A DNA stretch of 64,000 nt, taken from positions 1 to 64,000 of the forward strand of contig CAVXEW010000005.1 in NCBI GenBank assembly GCA_963760965.1. Direction: 5' to 3'. The stretch's first letter is position 1. Every line of letters begins with the position of its first letter. A program made the position numbers and the translations under genes. Origin of the DNA: Pararhizobium_B sp963760965. GTDB taxonomy: Bacteria > Pseudomonadota > Alphaproteobacteria > Rhizobiales > Rhizobiaceae. Positions 49,236 through 59,431 of the stretch are shown in pieces. Below the pieces are notes generated by a model. The model made no database searches. It saw nothing but the letters and a program-made list of their open reading frames with translations, and was not told the origin of the DNA.

Positions 49236-51904
49236 CTAGCGGTATGCCAGGATGGCGGCCTGGGCGGCCGCGAGGCGCGCGATCGGAACGCGAAACGGCG
49301 AGCACGACACGTAGTCGAGGCCGGTCTGCTCGAAGAAGCGGATCGATTCCGGATCGCCGCCATGTTCGCCGCAGACGCCGAGCTTGATGTCCGGGCGGGC
49401 CTTGCGTCCCTTCTCTGCTGCCTGGCGCACCAGTTCGCCGACGCCGTCCACGTCGATGGTCACGAACGGATCCCGCTCGACGATGCCCTTCTGCATGTAG
49501 GTCGCCAGGAAGGGGGCGGCGTCGTCGCGGGAGATGCCGAAGGTCGTCTGCGTCAGGTCGTTGGTGCCGAAGGAGAAGAACTCGGCACATCCGGCTATCG
49601 CCTCGGCCCGCAGCGCGGCCCGCGGCAGCTCGATCATCGTGCCGACGAGGTACTTCAGCTCGCGACCCGTCTCGCGCGCGACGTCCCGGGCGACGGCGTC
49701 GATGCGCTCCTTGACGAAATCCAGTTCGCGACGCAGGCCCACCAGGGGCACCATGATTTCCGGAATGATCGCATCGCCGGTCTTCTCCGCTGCCCGGACG
49801 GCCGCCTCGAAGATCGCCCGCGCCTGCATTTCGGCGATTTCCGGATAGGATATCGCCAGGCGGCAACCGCGATGGCCGAGCATGGGGTTGAACTCGCCCA
49901 GCGTGGAGATCCGCTCCCTCAGTTTCTCCTCGTCCATGCCCATCGCGGCGGCGAGTTCCGATATCTCGGCATCCGCCATCGGCAGGAATTCGTGCAGTGG
50001 CGGATCGAGCAGCCGGATGGTGACGGGCAGGCCCGTCATGATCTCGAACAGCTCCGTGAAGTCCGAACGCTGCATCGGAAGCAGCTTGCCGAGGGCGGAA
50101 CGCCGGCCCTCCTCGCTTTCCGACAGGATCATCTCGCGCATCGCGCCGATCCGGCCGGTCTCGAAGAACATGTGCTCGGTCCGGCAGAGGCCGATGCCCT
50201 CGGCGCCGAAGCCCCGGGCGGCGCGCGCGTCCGCCGGCGTGTCGGCGTTGGCACGGACCTTCATCCGGCGTGCCGCGTCCGCCCATTCCATGATCCGCGC
50301 GAAATCGCCGGAAAGCTCGGGACTGCGCATCGGGACGCGCCCCTCCAGCACCTGTCCGGAGGTTCCGTCGATCGTCAGGATGTCGCCCCTGCGGAAGGTG
50401 CGCCCCAGGGCGGAGAGCTCGCCTTTCCTGAGATCGACGCGCACGGTGCCGGCGCCGGAGACGCAGGGCTTGCCCATGCCCCGCGCGACGACCGCCGCGT
50501 GGCTCGTCATGCCCCCGCGCGTGGTGAGGATGCCTTCGGCGGCACGCATGCCGTGGATGTCCTCCGGGCTGGTCTCTGCCCGGACGAGCAGGACCTTGCG
50601 CCCCTCCCGCGCGCAGTTCCACCGCCTCCTCCGAGGTGAAGACGATCTCGCCGCAGGCGGCGCCGGGGGAGGCCGGCAGGCCGGTCGCCAGCGGCACCCG
50701 GTTCGCGGCCGGGTCGATGGTCGGGTGCAGGAGCTGGTCGAGCGAGTCCGTCTCGACCCGCGTCACGGCCTCGTGCTCGCTGATCAGCCCCTCCTCGGTC
50801 ATGTCGACGGCGATCTTGAGTGCCGCCCGCGCGGTGCGCTTGCCGCGCCGCGTCTGCAGCAGCCAGAGCTTGCCGCGCTCGATCGTGAATTCGAGATCCT
50901 GCATGTCCTTGTAGTGGGTCTCGAGCCTCGAGCAGATCTCCGCGAAGCGGGCGAAGACCTCCGGCATGTGCTTCTCCAGCGACGGCTTGTCGGATCCGGA
51001 TTCGATGCGGGCACGCTCGGTCAGTGCCTGGGGCGTGCGGATGCCGGCGACCACGTCCTCGCCCTGGGCATTGACGAGGAACTCGCCGTAGAGCTGGCGC
51101 TCCCCGTTGGAGGGGTTGCGCGTGAAGGCGACGCCGGTGGCGGACTTCTCGCCGAGATTGCCGAAGACCATCGCCTGCAGGTTTACGGCGGTTCCCGCCG
51201 TGGAAGGGATGGAGTGGAGCTGCCTGTAGGTGACCGCGCGGGCGTTCTTCCAGCTCGCGAAGACGGCGCCGATCGCGCCCCAGAGCTGCTCCTGGGGATC
51301 CTGCGGGAAGGTCCGGCCGAAGTCCTCCTCGATCATGGCCTTGTAGCGGGCGACGACGCTTTCGCCATTCGGCGGCGCTCATCTCGGTGTCCAGCTCGTA
51401 GCCGCCGGCGGCCTTCTCGTCCTGGAGGATCTCCTCGAAGATCTCGTGGTCGATCGCCCATCACCACGTCGCCGTACATCTGGATGAAGCGGCGGTAGCT
51501 GTCCCATGCGAAGCGCTCGTCGCCGTGCCGGCGGCCAGCCCGTCGACCGTCTCGTCGTTGAGGCCGAGGTTGAGGACGGTGTCCATCATGCCCGGCATCG
51601 AGACGCGGGCTCCGGAGCGGACGGAAAGCAGAAGCGGGCGCGCCGGATCGCCGAACCTTCGTCCGGTCAGTTCGCCGATCCGCGCCACGCCGGCCTCGAC
51701 CTGACCGGCGAGACCGTCCGGGAAGTTCCGGTCGTTGGCGTAGAAATGGCTGCAGACCTCGGTGGTGATCGTCAGGCCGGGCGGCACCGGCAGGCCGAGC
51801 GTGCACATCTCGGCCAGGTTCGCGCCCTTGCCCCCGAGGATGTCCTGCAGGCTCGCGTTTCCCTCGGCGTCTCCGTCGCCGAACCCATAGACCCACCTAG
51901 ACAC
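49236..51904 (-). CDS. ppdK: pyruvate, phosphate dikinase, frameshifted
   Basis: About 889 residues; GTG start at 51904 (SRWVYGFGDGDAEG). N-terminal ATP-grasp part: LGGKGANLAEM, SVRSGARVSMPGMMDTVLN, LQAMVFGNLGEKSATGVAF. The phospho-His domain has TRGGMTSHAAVVARGMGKP, and the C-terminal PEP/pyruvate barrel has GLCRTEHMFF, GTMIELPRAAL, SFGTNDLTQTTFG and CGEHGGD. Breaks lie near 51528, 51458 (ggc|g|atc), 51372 and 50611; the last 1.3 kb is clean. Interconverts pyruvate and PEP using ATP and phosphate. It is a monocistronic-looking gene on the minus strand. Confidence 0.92.
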
Positions 51905-52019
51905 GTCAACCCGTCCCCCGCTTCTTCCGGCCCCCGTTCCTGTCCAGTAGAATCATAGCCAATTTCGCAGGCGCAGCAAACGCCGCACGTGGATCAGGCG
52001 GGAAAGAAGGGCGCGGCCC

Positions 52020-52331
52020 TCAGGCCGCCAGTCCCGGCCGGCCGGACCGGCGGGCCTCGGCACCGGCATCGGCGCGCGTGCAGGCTGCAAGAAGGAACCG
52101 GCGAACCTGCGAGACCTGGCGCTGCGCCGGGCGCAGCCGGCCGAGCCTTCCGGCGCCGATGGAATCGCTGAGCGCGAGCCGGGCGAAAAGCCGGAACCAG
52201 CCCTCCCATGCCGCAGCGAGAAGGGAAAGAACCGCACGCGAAGCGAAGCGGAACTCCGGGAACGGCAGAAGAACCGCCCAGACGGCCAGCGCCATCGCGG
52301 TCCCGACCGACACGATGAAAAGCAGCTCCAT
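52020..52331 (-). CDS. hypothetical small membrane-anchored protein
   Basis: A 103-residue frame from ATG 52331 (MELLFIVSVGTAM) with GAGGGTGG upstream. Residues 3-24 form one likely membrane helix (LLFIVSVGTAMALAVWAVLL), a second weaker hydrophobic stretch follows, then a basic tail (RLRPAQRQVSQVRRF). No family is recognised. It could be a chance ORF in GC-rich DNA, but the start, ribosome site and helix argue for a gene. Confidence 0.42.
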   Translation of the reverse strand: MELLFIVSVGTAMALAVWAVLLPFPEFRFASRAVLSLLAAAWEGWFRLFARLALSDSIGAGRLGRLRPAQRQVSQVRRFLLAACTRADAGAEARRSGRPGLAA

Positions 52332-52717
52332 ATCCACCCTCGTTGCGTTGCAGGCCGTTTCGGAGCAGACCGGACAAACGGTCCACCTTCGGCCCGCATT
52401 ATAACGCAAGTTTTCACGCCGACAAATACCGTTACCGGAGCGGCGGCTGGCGTCCTGCCCGCTCGCGAATCGTCGCGCCATGCCGGCAGGCCGCGCCTTC
52501 GCCCCTCGTTCGCCCGGCGCGGCGTCTTGCCGCGGATCGACGCCTGCGGGAGTAACGTGCGCTCTCCGGAGCAAACACGAATTGATACCGGCCCGGTACG
52601 AGGCTGCAATTTCCGCTGCCGCCCATCTGGACCCGAAAAGGCGATGCGATTAACACCGGAGCAGATACCGGCGCACGGACAACGTGCTTTCTCTTACTGG
52701 AGCCAGGGTTTCAGATC
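52332..52717. other. intergenic region upstream of the DegT aminotransferase gene
   Basis: About 390 bases between divergent genes. It contains a less GC-rich stretch near 52400-52435 that may hold a promoter, but no convincing -35/-10 pair, hairpin or repeat was found. Confidence 0.4.
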
Positions 52718-53863
52718 ATGTCAAACGCGTCCCAGTCTCCCATCAGGTTCGTCGATCTCGCCCGCCAGCAGGAGCGCATCCGCGACCGGATCGACGCGGC
52801 GATCGCGCGAACGCTCGACCACGGGCAGTACATCATGGGGCCGGAGATCGGCGAACTCGAGGCTGCCCTCGCCGCGTATTGCGGCGCGCGCCACGCGGTC
52901 GCGGTTTCCAGCGGGACCGATGCGCTGGCGCTGGTGCTGATGGCCAGACAGGTCAAGCCGGGAGATGCCATCTTCTGCCCGGCCTTCACGTTCGTCGCCA
53001 CGGCGGAAGTGGTGGCCTGGCTCGGCGCGACCGTTTATTTCGTCGACGTGCTGGAGGACACCTTCAACATGGATCCGCGGTCCCTCGAGACCGCCATCCG
53101 GCAGGCGCGCGAGGCGGGCCACAAGCCGGTCGGCATCATCCCGGTGGACCTCTTCGGCCTTCCGGCCGACTACGCCGCGATCGAGAAGACGGCCGAGGCG
53201 GAAGGGCTGTGGCTGCTCTCGGACGCCGCCCAGAGTTTCGGCGCCAGCTTTCACGACCGGCGTGCGGGGACCTGCGGCGACGCGGCGGCGACGAGCTTCT
53301 TCCCGGCCAAGCCGCTCGGCTGCTACGGGGACGGCGGCGCCGTGTTCACCGACGACGACGAGCTCGCCGAGGTCGTCCGGTCGCTCCTCTTCCACGGCAA
53401 GGGAAAGAGCCAGTACGACAATGTGCGCATCGGCATGACCGGGCGCATGGATTCGATCCAGGCCGGCATCCTGCTCGAGAAGCTCGCGATCTTCCCGGAG
53501 GAGATCGATGCGCGGCAGGCCGTCGCCGAACGATATGCGGAAGGGCTTTCCGGCGTCGTGACGACGCCTGTCGTACCCGAAGGCCTCAGGTCGGTGTGGG
53601 CGCAGTATACCGTGCGCGTCCCCGGCGAGCGCCGCGAGGCGATCGTCGCCCACCTGCGGGAAAACGGCGTGCCGGTGGCGATCTACTACCCCGCGCCGCT
53701 GCACCGGCAGACGGCCTACAGCCACTATCCCGTCTCCGGCAACGGCCTGCCCGTGTCGGAGCGGCTGTGCAGCGAGGTCTTCAGCCTGCCGATGCACCCC
53801 TATCTCGACGGGGAGACGCAGGAGTTCATCATCTCCACCCTGGTCGAGGCGGCAAAGGGCTGA
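52718..53863 (+). CDS. DegT/DnrJ/EryC1/StrS-family sugar aminotransferase
   Basis: A 381-residue PLP enzyme, ATG 52718 (MSNASQSPIRFVDLARQ). It has VSSGTDALALVLMA (PLP phosphate site, about 67-80), FCPAFTFVATAEVV, the SDAAQSFGA Asp/Gln pair that holds the cofactor, and the Schiff-base Lys in FFPAKPLGCYGDGGAVFT (about 191-208). This is the keto-sugar transaminase family of LPS and capsule amino sugars (WbpE/PglE-like). A ketosugar from a CapD-type dehydratase is a possible substrate, though capD is 10 kb away. The frame is clean; kpsF follows after 117 bases. Confidence 0.88.
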   Translation: MSNASQSPIRFVDLARQQERIRDRIDAAIARTLDHGQYIMGPEIGELEAALAAYCGARHAVAVSSGTDALALVLMARQVKPGDAIFCPAFTFVATAEVVAWLGATVYFVDVLEDTFNMDPRSLETAIRQAREAGHKPVGIIPVDLFGLPADYAAIEKTAEAEGLWLLSDAAQSFGASFHDRRAGTCGDAAATSFFPAKPLGCYGDGGAVFTDDDELAEVVRSLLFHGKGKSQYDNVRIGMTGRMDSIQAGILLEKLAIFPEEIDARQAVAERYAEGLSGVVTTPVVPEGLRSVWAQYTVRVPGERREAIVAHLRENGVPVAIYYPAPLHRQTAYSHYPVSGNGLPVSERLCSEVFSLPMHPYLDGETQEFIISTLVEAAKG

Positions 53864-53980
53864 ACCTTCGGGCTCGCTTGCTTGACAGCGCCCGCAGGCT
53901 CGGAAACAGATGTCTCCCGGCTGGCGGCCGGACGAGCGCCGGCAGGCGCGGCGAACCGAGATGCCTTGCTTTCGAGGACG

Positions 53981-54988
53981 ATGGTGACAGAGATTTCGAC
54001 AGACGACCGGTCGGCCGACAGCTTCGCGGCGGACGTCCTGGAGCGCGGCCGGAACGTGATCGCCGTCGAGGCGGCGGGGGTCCAGGCGCTCGGCCGGAGC
54101 ATCGACGGGAACTTCGTCGACGCGGTCCGCGCGTTGCTCGACATGAAGGGACGGGCGATCGTCTGCGGGCTCGGCAAGTCGGGCCATGTGGGCACGAAGA
54201 TCGCGGCGACGCTGGCTTCCACGGGCACTCCCGCCTTCTTCCTGCACGCGGCAGAGGCCGCGCACGGTGACATGGGCATGATCGCCCGCGACGACGTCAT
54301 CGTCCTGATTTCGAATTCGGGCGAGACGGCGGAACTGCTGCCCATCATCCAGCACCTCGAGAGGCTCGGTGCCCGGATCATCGGCATGTCGTCAGCGGCA
54401 GGTTCCAGCCTCATCCGCAGGGCGCACATCCCGCTCGTCCTGCCCGCGGCCGACGAGGCCTGTCCGGTCGGCATCGCGCCGACCACCTCGACGACGATGA
54501 TGCTCGCCCTCGGCGACGCGCTCGCGATGTCGGTCATGGAGAGACGCGGCTTCACCCGCGACGACTTCAAACGGCTGCATCCCGGCGGAAGCATCGGCCT
54601 GAAGCTGACGAACGTCTCCGAGTTCATGCACCGCGGCGAGCGCCTGCCGCTGGTCGGGCCCGGGACGCCGATGTCCGACGTCATCATGACCATGACCTCG
54701 AAAAGCTTCGGCATCGCCGGCGTCGTCGACGAAACGGGCGCTCTCGTGGGCGTCATCACCGACGGCGACCTGCGGCGCCACATCACCGAGATCTCCGGCA
54801 CCGCCGCGAGACAGGTCATGACGACGTCGCCGAAGGTCATCGCGGCGTCCACCTCCGCCGAGGACGCGCTGAAGTTCCTCAACCTCCAGAAGGTCACGGC
54901 CCTCTTCGTGGTCGACGAGGCCGACGGCGGCGAAAGGCCGGTCGGCATCGTCCACGTTCACGACTTCCTGCGGCTCGGCCTCGACTGA
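53981..54988 (+). CDS. kpsF: arabinose-5-phosphate isomerase, KpsF/GutQ family
   Basis: A 335-residue protein; ATG 53981 is chosen (MVTEISTDDRSADSF) with GAGGAC upstream, over a TTG 33 codons earlier. The SIS domain has GLGKSGHVGTKIAATLASTG and ISNSGETAELLP; then FKRLHPGGSIG and two CBS domains (about 210-330), the standard layout. It converts ribulose-5-phosphate to arabinose-5-phosphate, the first step to Kdo for LPS and some capsules. It converges with smc (4 bases apart). The frame is clean. Confidence 0.93.
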   Translation: MVTEISTDDRSADSFAADVLERGRNVIAVEAAGVQALGRSIDGNFVDAVRALLDMKGRAIVCGLGKSGHVGTKIAATLASTGTPAFFLHAAEAAHGDMGMIARDDVIVLISNSGETAELLPIIQHLERLGARIIGMSSAAGSSLIRRAHIPLVLPAADEACPVGIAPTTSTTMMLALGDALAMSVMERRGFTRDDFKRLHPGGSIGLKLTNVSEFMHRGERLPLVGPGTPMSDVIMTMTSKSFGIAGVVDETGALVGVITDGDLRRHITEISGTAARQVMTTSPKVIAASTSAEDALKFLNLQKVTALFVVDEADGGERPVGIVHVHDFLRLGLD

Positions 54989-54992
54989 GGGT

Positions 54993-57900
54993 TCAGCCGG
55001 CCTCGCGCAGCGCATCGGCGGTCTCGAGGTCGACCGAGACGAGCTGCGAGACGCCCTGTTCCGCCATGGTGACCCCGAACAGACGGTTCATCCGGGCCAT
55101 GGTGATCGGATTGTGGGTGATTATGACGAAGCGGGTGAGGGTCGAGCGCGACATCTCGTCCATGAGGTTGCAGAAGCGCTCGACATTGTGATCGTCGAGC
55201 GGAGCGTCCACCTCGTCGAGGACGCAGATCGGCGCCGGGTTCGTCAGGAAGACGGCGAAGATGAGGGCCATGGCCGTCAACGCCTGTTCGCCGCCCGAGA
55301 GCAGCGTCATCGTCTGCGGCTTCTTGCCCGGCGGACGGGCGAGGATCTCGAGGCCCGCGTCGAGTGGATCATCCGATTCGACGAGTTGCAGCTCGGCCGT
55401 GCCGCCGCCGAAGAGATGCGTGAACAGCCGCTGGAAATGGCCGTTCACGACGTCGAACGCGCCGAGCAGCCGCTCCCTGCCCTCCCTGTTCAGTTCCTGG
55501 ATCGCGGTGCGGAGCTTGCGGATCGCCTCGATGACGTCCTCACGCTCGTCGACGAGGGTGCCCAGCCGGCCGGACAGTTCGGCCTGCTCCTCCTCGGCAC
55601 GAAGATTGACGGCACCGAGGCGCTCGCGCTCGATCTTCAGTCGCTCGAGCCTGCGCTCGATCTGCACCGGATCGGGCAGGTCGGCATCGTCCTGCAGCCC
55701 CGTCAGCCGGAACGCCTCGTGCGGCGCGCAGTTGAGCACCTCCCGGATGCGCGCCTCGGCCTCCGCGCGGCGCTCGCGCGAGGCCACCAGCCGCTCCTCG
55801 GAACGGCCGCGCGTCTCCCGCACCCGCGAAAGTTCCGCCAGTGCCTCGGCGGCCGCCTTGTCCGCCACGCGCTGCTGGTTCTCCGCATCGGCGAGGATGT
55901 CCGCCGATTTCCTGCGCAGCGTCTCCGCCTCCGCCAGCTGGTTCATCAGCTTGCGGCGGTTCATCTCGATCTCGTCCGGCGCATCGTCGATCGACCGGGC
56001 TTCGTCCGCAGCTTCCGTGGCGCGCGCCTTGAGCGCCTCTATGTGTTCTCCCGCGCTCTCGGCACGCCCGATCCACGACTTGCGCTCGTCGGCGATCGCA
56101 GCGAGGCGCCGGGTGCGGTCGGCGTTCTCGCGTTCGAGGCTCTGATGGGCGGCTCTCGCCTCGGCGAGCGCGCCGCGGTCGGTCGCCACATTGCCCGCGG
56201 CTTCCTGCAGCCGGCGGTCGAGGTCGGAAATGTCGGGCGCGTCATCGAGAGCTGCCTCGGCTTGCGAAAGCCCCGCCCGCGCCTCCTCCAGCTGGCCGCC
56301 GAGCTGGCTCTCCTGCTCGGCGAGGACGGCGCGACGGCTTGCGAACTGTCCCGACGCGCGCTCGGCCCCGGCGAGTTCGTCGCGCGCCCGCGCGACGGCC
56401 GATTGCGCCGCCTTTTGCGCCTCGCGCGCCTGCTGCTGGTCCCGCAACGCGGCCCTCACGGCGTCTTCTGCCGATCGCAGCGCGTCCTCCGCCGCGCGCA
56501 GCTCCCCGGTGGCGGCGATGGCCTCGGCGTCGAGTTCGGCGAGCCGGTTCTTCTGGGCAAGGCGCAGCGCGGCGGCTGTCGGCGCGTCGGCGCCGGCGAC
56601 ATAACCGTCCCAGCGCCACAAGGCGCCATCGCGGCTGACCAGCCGCTGGCCGGGACGCAATCGAGGCTGAAGCCGCGCTCCGTCCGCCGGCGGCACCACG
56701 CCGATCTGCGCCAGCCGGCGCGCCAGTTCCGGCGGTGCCGAGACGACAGCGGCAAGAGCTTCGACGCCTTCCGGCAGTTCGGGGTCGCCGCCCGGTCCGG
56801 CGACCGTCGACCAGTAGGCCGGGGCCGAAGGGTCGGCGGGCAGGTCGAGGTCGTCGCCGAGCGCTGCCCCGAGCGCGGCCTCGTAGCCGCGCTCGACCCT
56901 GAGCTGCTCGACGATCGGCGGGAAGAGGTCGTTGGCGCCGCCGGCGTTCAGCATGTTGCGGATCGTGCGCGCCTCGGTCTCTATGCCGTTCAGGACGCCC
57001 CTCGCCTCCTGCAGCGGCGCCCGCGCGGCGGTTTCGGCGGACCGCGCCGCCTCGACGGCCTCGTCGGAATCGGCCAGTCGGCCATCGGCGGCCTCGGAGA
57101 CAGCCAGCGCCTCCTCCAGGATCTCGGCCTTCTCCTGCGGGTCCGGAAGGCCGGCGATCCTGTCGTTCAGTGCCGCAAGTTCGCGTTGCGTTTCCCCGAG
57201 CTGCCGATCGAGCCGCGCGACCCGGTCGCCGAGCTCGCGCACCGTGCGTTCGAGCTGCGTTCGGCCGGCGGCCGCCTCGGCCCGCTCGCGCGTCAGCTCG
57301 CCGTGCCGTCGCTCGCTCTCGGCGAGGGTGGCGGCGGCTTCATCGAAGGCGAGGCGCCGTTCGGCGGCGAGGTCGTCGCTGCTTTCCAGAAGTTCGCGCA
57401 GCCCGGCTTCCTCCTCGTCGAGGCGGGCAAGGATGCCCGCATTGTCGTCGATGAGCCGTTCCTCGCGGGCGATGTCGTCGCCGAGCTGGACGAGCCGCCG
57501 CTCCAGCTCCGCCTTGCGCCGCGCGATGCGTTCAGCCTCCTCCTCGATCTGGGAGCGCGCGATCTGCAGGCGCTGGAGGACGGCGGCCGACTTCGCCTCG
57601 TTCTCCCGCAGCTCGGGCAGCCTGCGGGCGGCAATCGCCTGAGCCTTGGCAGCCTCCATCTGCCGCTGCGCAGCCTCGGCGACGGAGGCCGTCGCACCCG
57701 AAAGGGAGGATTCGGCCTCGGCCTCGGCGTTGCGGGCCTGCTTCCACCGGATGTGCAGCAGGCTCGCGTCGGCCTGGCGGATCTCCGCCGAAAGGGCCTT
57801 GAACCGGTTGGCCTGCCGGGCCTGCCGCTTCAGGCTTTCGATCTGGCTCGAAAGCTCCGACGTGACGTCCTCGAGCCGCTCGAGATTGGTTTCCGCCGCC

Positions 57901-58454
57901 CGCAGGCGAAGCTCCGCCTCGTGGCGCCGGCTGTGAAGCCCCGAGATGCCCGCCGCCTCCTCGAGGAGCTGGCGCCGGGCCTGCGGCTTTGCCTGGATCA
58001 GCTCGCCGATGCGGCCCTGGCCCACCATGGAAGGCGACCGCGCGCCGGTCGACGCGTCGGCGAAGAGCAGCTGGACGTCCTTGGCGCGGGCATCCTTGCC
58101 GTTGATGCGGTAGACGGAGCCGGACTCGCGCTCGATGCGGCGCGACACCTGGATTTCGTCTGCGTCGTTATAGGCGGCTGGCGCGGTGCGGTCGGCGTTG
58201 TCGAGGAAAAGGCCGACCTCGGCCGTGTTGCGGGCAGGACGGTTGCCGGATCCGGAGAAGATGACGTCGTCCATGCCCGAGGCGCGCATGTTCTTGTAGG
58301 AGCTTTCGCCCATCACCCAGCGCATCGCCTCGACAAGGTTGGACTTGCCGCAGCCGTTCGGGCCGACGACGCCGGTCAGCCCGCCCTCGATGACGAATTC
58401 GGTCGGTTCGACGAACGACTTGAATCCGGTAAGTCGAAGCTTGGTGAACTTCAT
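54993..58454 (-). CDS. smc: chromosome segregation SMC protein
   Basis: A 1,153-residue ATPase of the condensin complex. Walker A GPNGCGKSNLVEAMRWV (about 31-47) is followed by a long coiled coil, a hinge region near 500-620, a second coiled coil, and C-terminal LLSGGEQALTAMALIFA with Walker B CVLDEVDAPLDDHNVERF. ATG 58454 fits the family start MKFTKLRLTGFKSF. One clean frame over 3.4 kb, in contrast to the indel-rich regions. It is separated from the upstream dsbA-like gene by a terminator. Confidence 0.96.
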   Translation of the reverse strand: MKFTKLRLTGFKSFVEPTEFVIEGGLTGVVGPNGCGKSNLVEAMRWVMGESSYKNMRASGMDDVIFSGSGNRPARNTAEVGLFLDNADRTAPAAYNDADEIQVSRRIERESGSVYRINGKDARAKDVQLLFADASTGARSPSMVGQGRIGELIQAKPQARRQLLEEAAGISGLHSRRHEAELRLRAAETNLERLEDVTSELSSQIESLKRQARQANRFKALSAEIRQADASLLHIRWKQARNAEAEAESSLSGATASVAEAAQRQMEAAKAQAIAARRLPELRENEAKSAAVLQRLQIARSQIEEEAERIARRKAELERRLVQLGDDIAREERLIDDNAGILARLDEEEAGLRELLESSDDLAAERRLAFDEAAATLAESERRHGELTRERAEAAAGRTQLERTVRELGDRVARLDRQLGETQRELAALNDRIAGLPDPQEKAEILEEALAVSEAADGRLADSDEAVEAARSAETAARAPLQEARGVLNGIETEARTIRNMLNAGGANDLFPPIVEQLRVERGYEAALGAALGDDLDLPADPSAPAYWSTVAGPGGDPELPEGVEALAAVVSAPPELARRLAQIGVVPPADGARLQPRLRPGQRLVSRDGALWRWDGYVAGADAPTAAALRLAQKNRLAELDAEAIAATGELRAAEDALRSAEDAVRAALRDQQQAREAQKAAQSAVARARDELAGAERASGQFASRRAVLAEQESQLGGQLEEARAGLSQAEAALDDAPDISDLDRRLQEAAGNVATDRGALAEARAAHQSLERENADRTRRLAAIADERKSWIGRAESAGEHIEALKARATEAADEARSIDDAPDEIEMNRRKLMNQLAEAETLRRKSADILADAENQQRVADKAAAEALAELSRVRETRGRSEERLVASRERRAEAEARIREVLNCAPHEAFRLTGLQDDADLPDPVQIERRLERLKIERERLGAVNLRAEEEQAELSGRLGTLVDEREDVIEAIRKLRTAIQELNREGRERLLGAFDVVNGHFQRLFTHLFGGGTAELQLVESDDPLDAGLEILARPPGKKPQTMTLLSGGEQALTAMALIFAVFLTNPAPICVLDEVDAPLDDHNVERFCNLMDEMSRSTLTRFVIITHNPITMARMNRLFGVTMAEQGVSQLVSVDLETADALREAG

Positions 58455-58487
58455 GGACCGGATCCCCGCAGAGCGCTGCCGGATATG

Positions 58488-58520
58488 AAAAAGGCGGCCG
58501 AAGGCTGCAGCCCGGCCGCC
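58488..58520 (-). terminator. rho-independent terminator after the dsbA-like gene
   Basis: On the minus strand ggcggccg, a 12-base loop (itself ggctgcagcc-like) and cggccgcc form an 8-bp GC stem followed by TTTTT (58492-58488). It lies about 20 bases after the dsbA-like stop and about 35 before the smc start, so the two are separate transcripts. Confidence 0.85.
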
Positions 58521-58541
58521 TCGCGCGGGAGAGCGTTCTCC

Positions 58542-59327
58542 TCAGAGCAACTTGTCGAGGATCGACGAGAACTCATCTGCCGTCATGAATCCTTCGTAGC
58601 GCTTTCCGTTTATCAGGAATGTCGGCGTCGCTTCGATGCCATAGTCTTTTTCCGCCGCGTTCCGCTCGGCGAAAATATCGTCAACCAGCTTCTGGTTCGT
58701 CAAGCAAGCGTTGAACTTTTCCTGTGTAAGACCTGCGAGCTTGCTGATCCGCAGGAGCGTGCCCTTCGGGTCCTGCGCGGAGGGCAGCGCCCAGTTGTCC
58801 CACTGCTCGTAGAGCACGGAGATCATCGGATAGTACTGGCTGGCCGGGACGCAGCGGGCAAGCGCGCTGGCCGCAGCGCCGCGCGGATCGTCCTTCGGCG
58901 AGAACAGCGGGAACAGCCGGATGATGTAGCGAACCTTGCCGGTGTCGACGTATTTCTTCTTTATCTTGTCGAAGCTCTTGTTGGCGAAGTCGCGGCAGTG
59001 CGGGCAGGTCATCGACAGGTATTCGACGACGGTCACCTTCGCATCCTTCGGGCCAAGTGCGCGGTCCTCCAGCTTCTGCGGGCCGAGCACCTTCGTCATG
59101 TCGACGCTTCCGGCCGGCTTCGGGGCGTCCACCGCCGCAGTCGTCATCGGGTCGACGCCGGCTCCGGTCTTGCCGGCGGAAGCCGTCTGCTGACCGGCCG
59201 GGACACTCGCGACCGGCGACTTCGACGCCCCGGAATTGTCGCTGCAGGCAGTGACGGAAAGGGCGAGCGCTGCCGCCACTGCAATGCCCGCGGCGGTGCG
59301 CAGGCTGGTCCTGATGGGAGAAAACAT
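58542..59327 (-). CDS. DsbA-family thioredoxin-like lipoprotein
   Basis: A 261-residue exported protein; ATG 59327 (MFSPIRTSLRTAAG) with AAGGAAG upstream. The signal ends in the lipobox LSVTAC, giving a lipid-anchored Cys at about 28. A linker rich in Ala, Pro and Ser follows, then a DsbA-like domain with active site CPHC in YLSMTCPHCRDFANKSF and cis-Pro in EATPTFLINGKRYEG. Likely a periplasmic thiol oxidoreductase. It is next to DUF721 and mutY, as in many Rhizobiales. Confidence 0.88.
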   Translation of the reverse strand: MFSPIRTSLRTAAGIAVAAALALSVTACSDNSGASKSPVASVPAGQQTASAGKTGAGVDPMTTAAVDAPKPAGSVDMTKVLGPQKLEDRALGPKDAKVTVVEYLSMTCPHCRDFANKSFDKIKKKYVDTGKVRYIIRLFPLFSPKDDPRGAAASALARCVPASQYYPMISVLYEQWDNWALPSAQDPKGTLLRISKLAGLTQEKFNACLTNQKLVDDIFAERNAAEKDYGIEATPTFLINGKRYEGFMTADEFSSILDKLL

Positions 59328-59431
59328 CGAATCGGTCTTCCTTCTCGAATCCGTGTCGGGCGCGCAGCCACGGATAGCCCGGCTGCGATTCGAGGGCAAG
59401 GGTATGGCAAGGGCGGCTTTGCGCAACGGTC

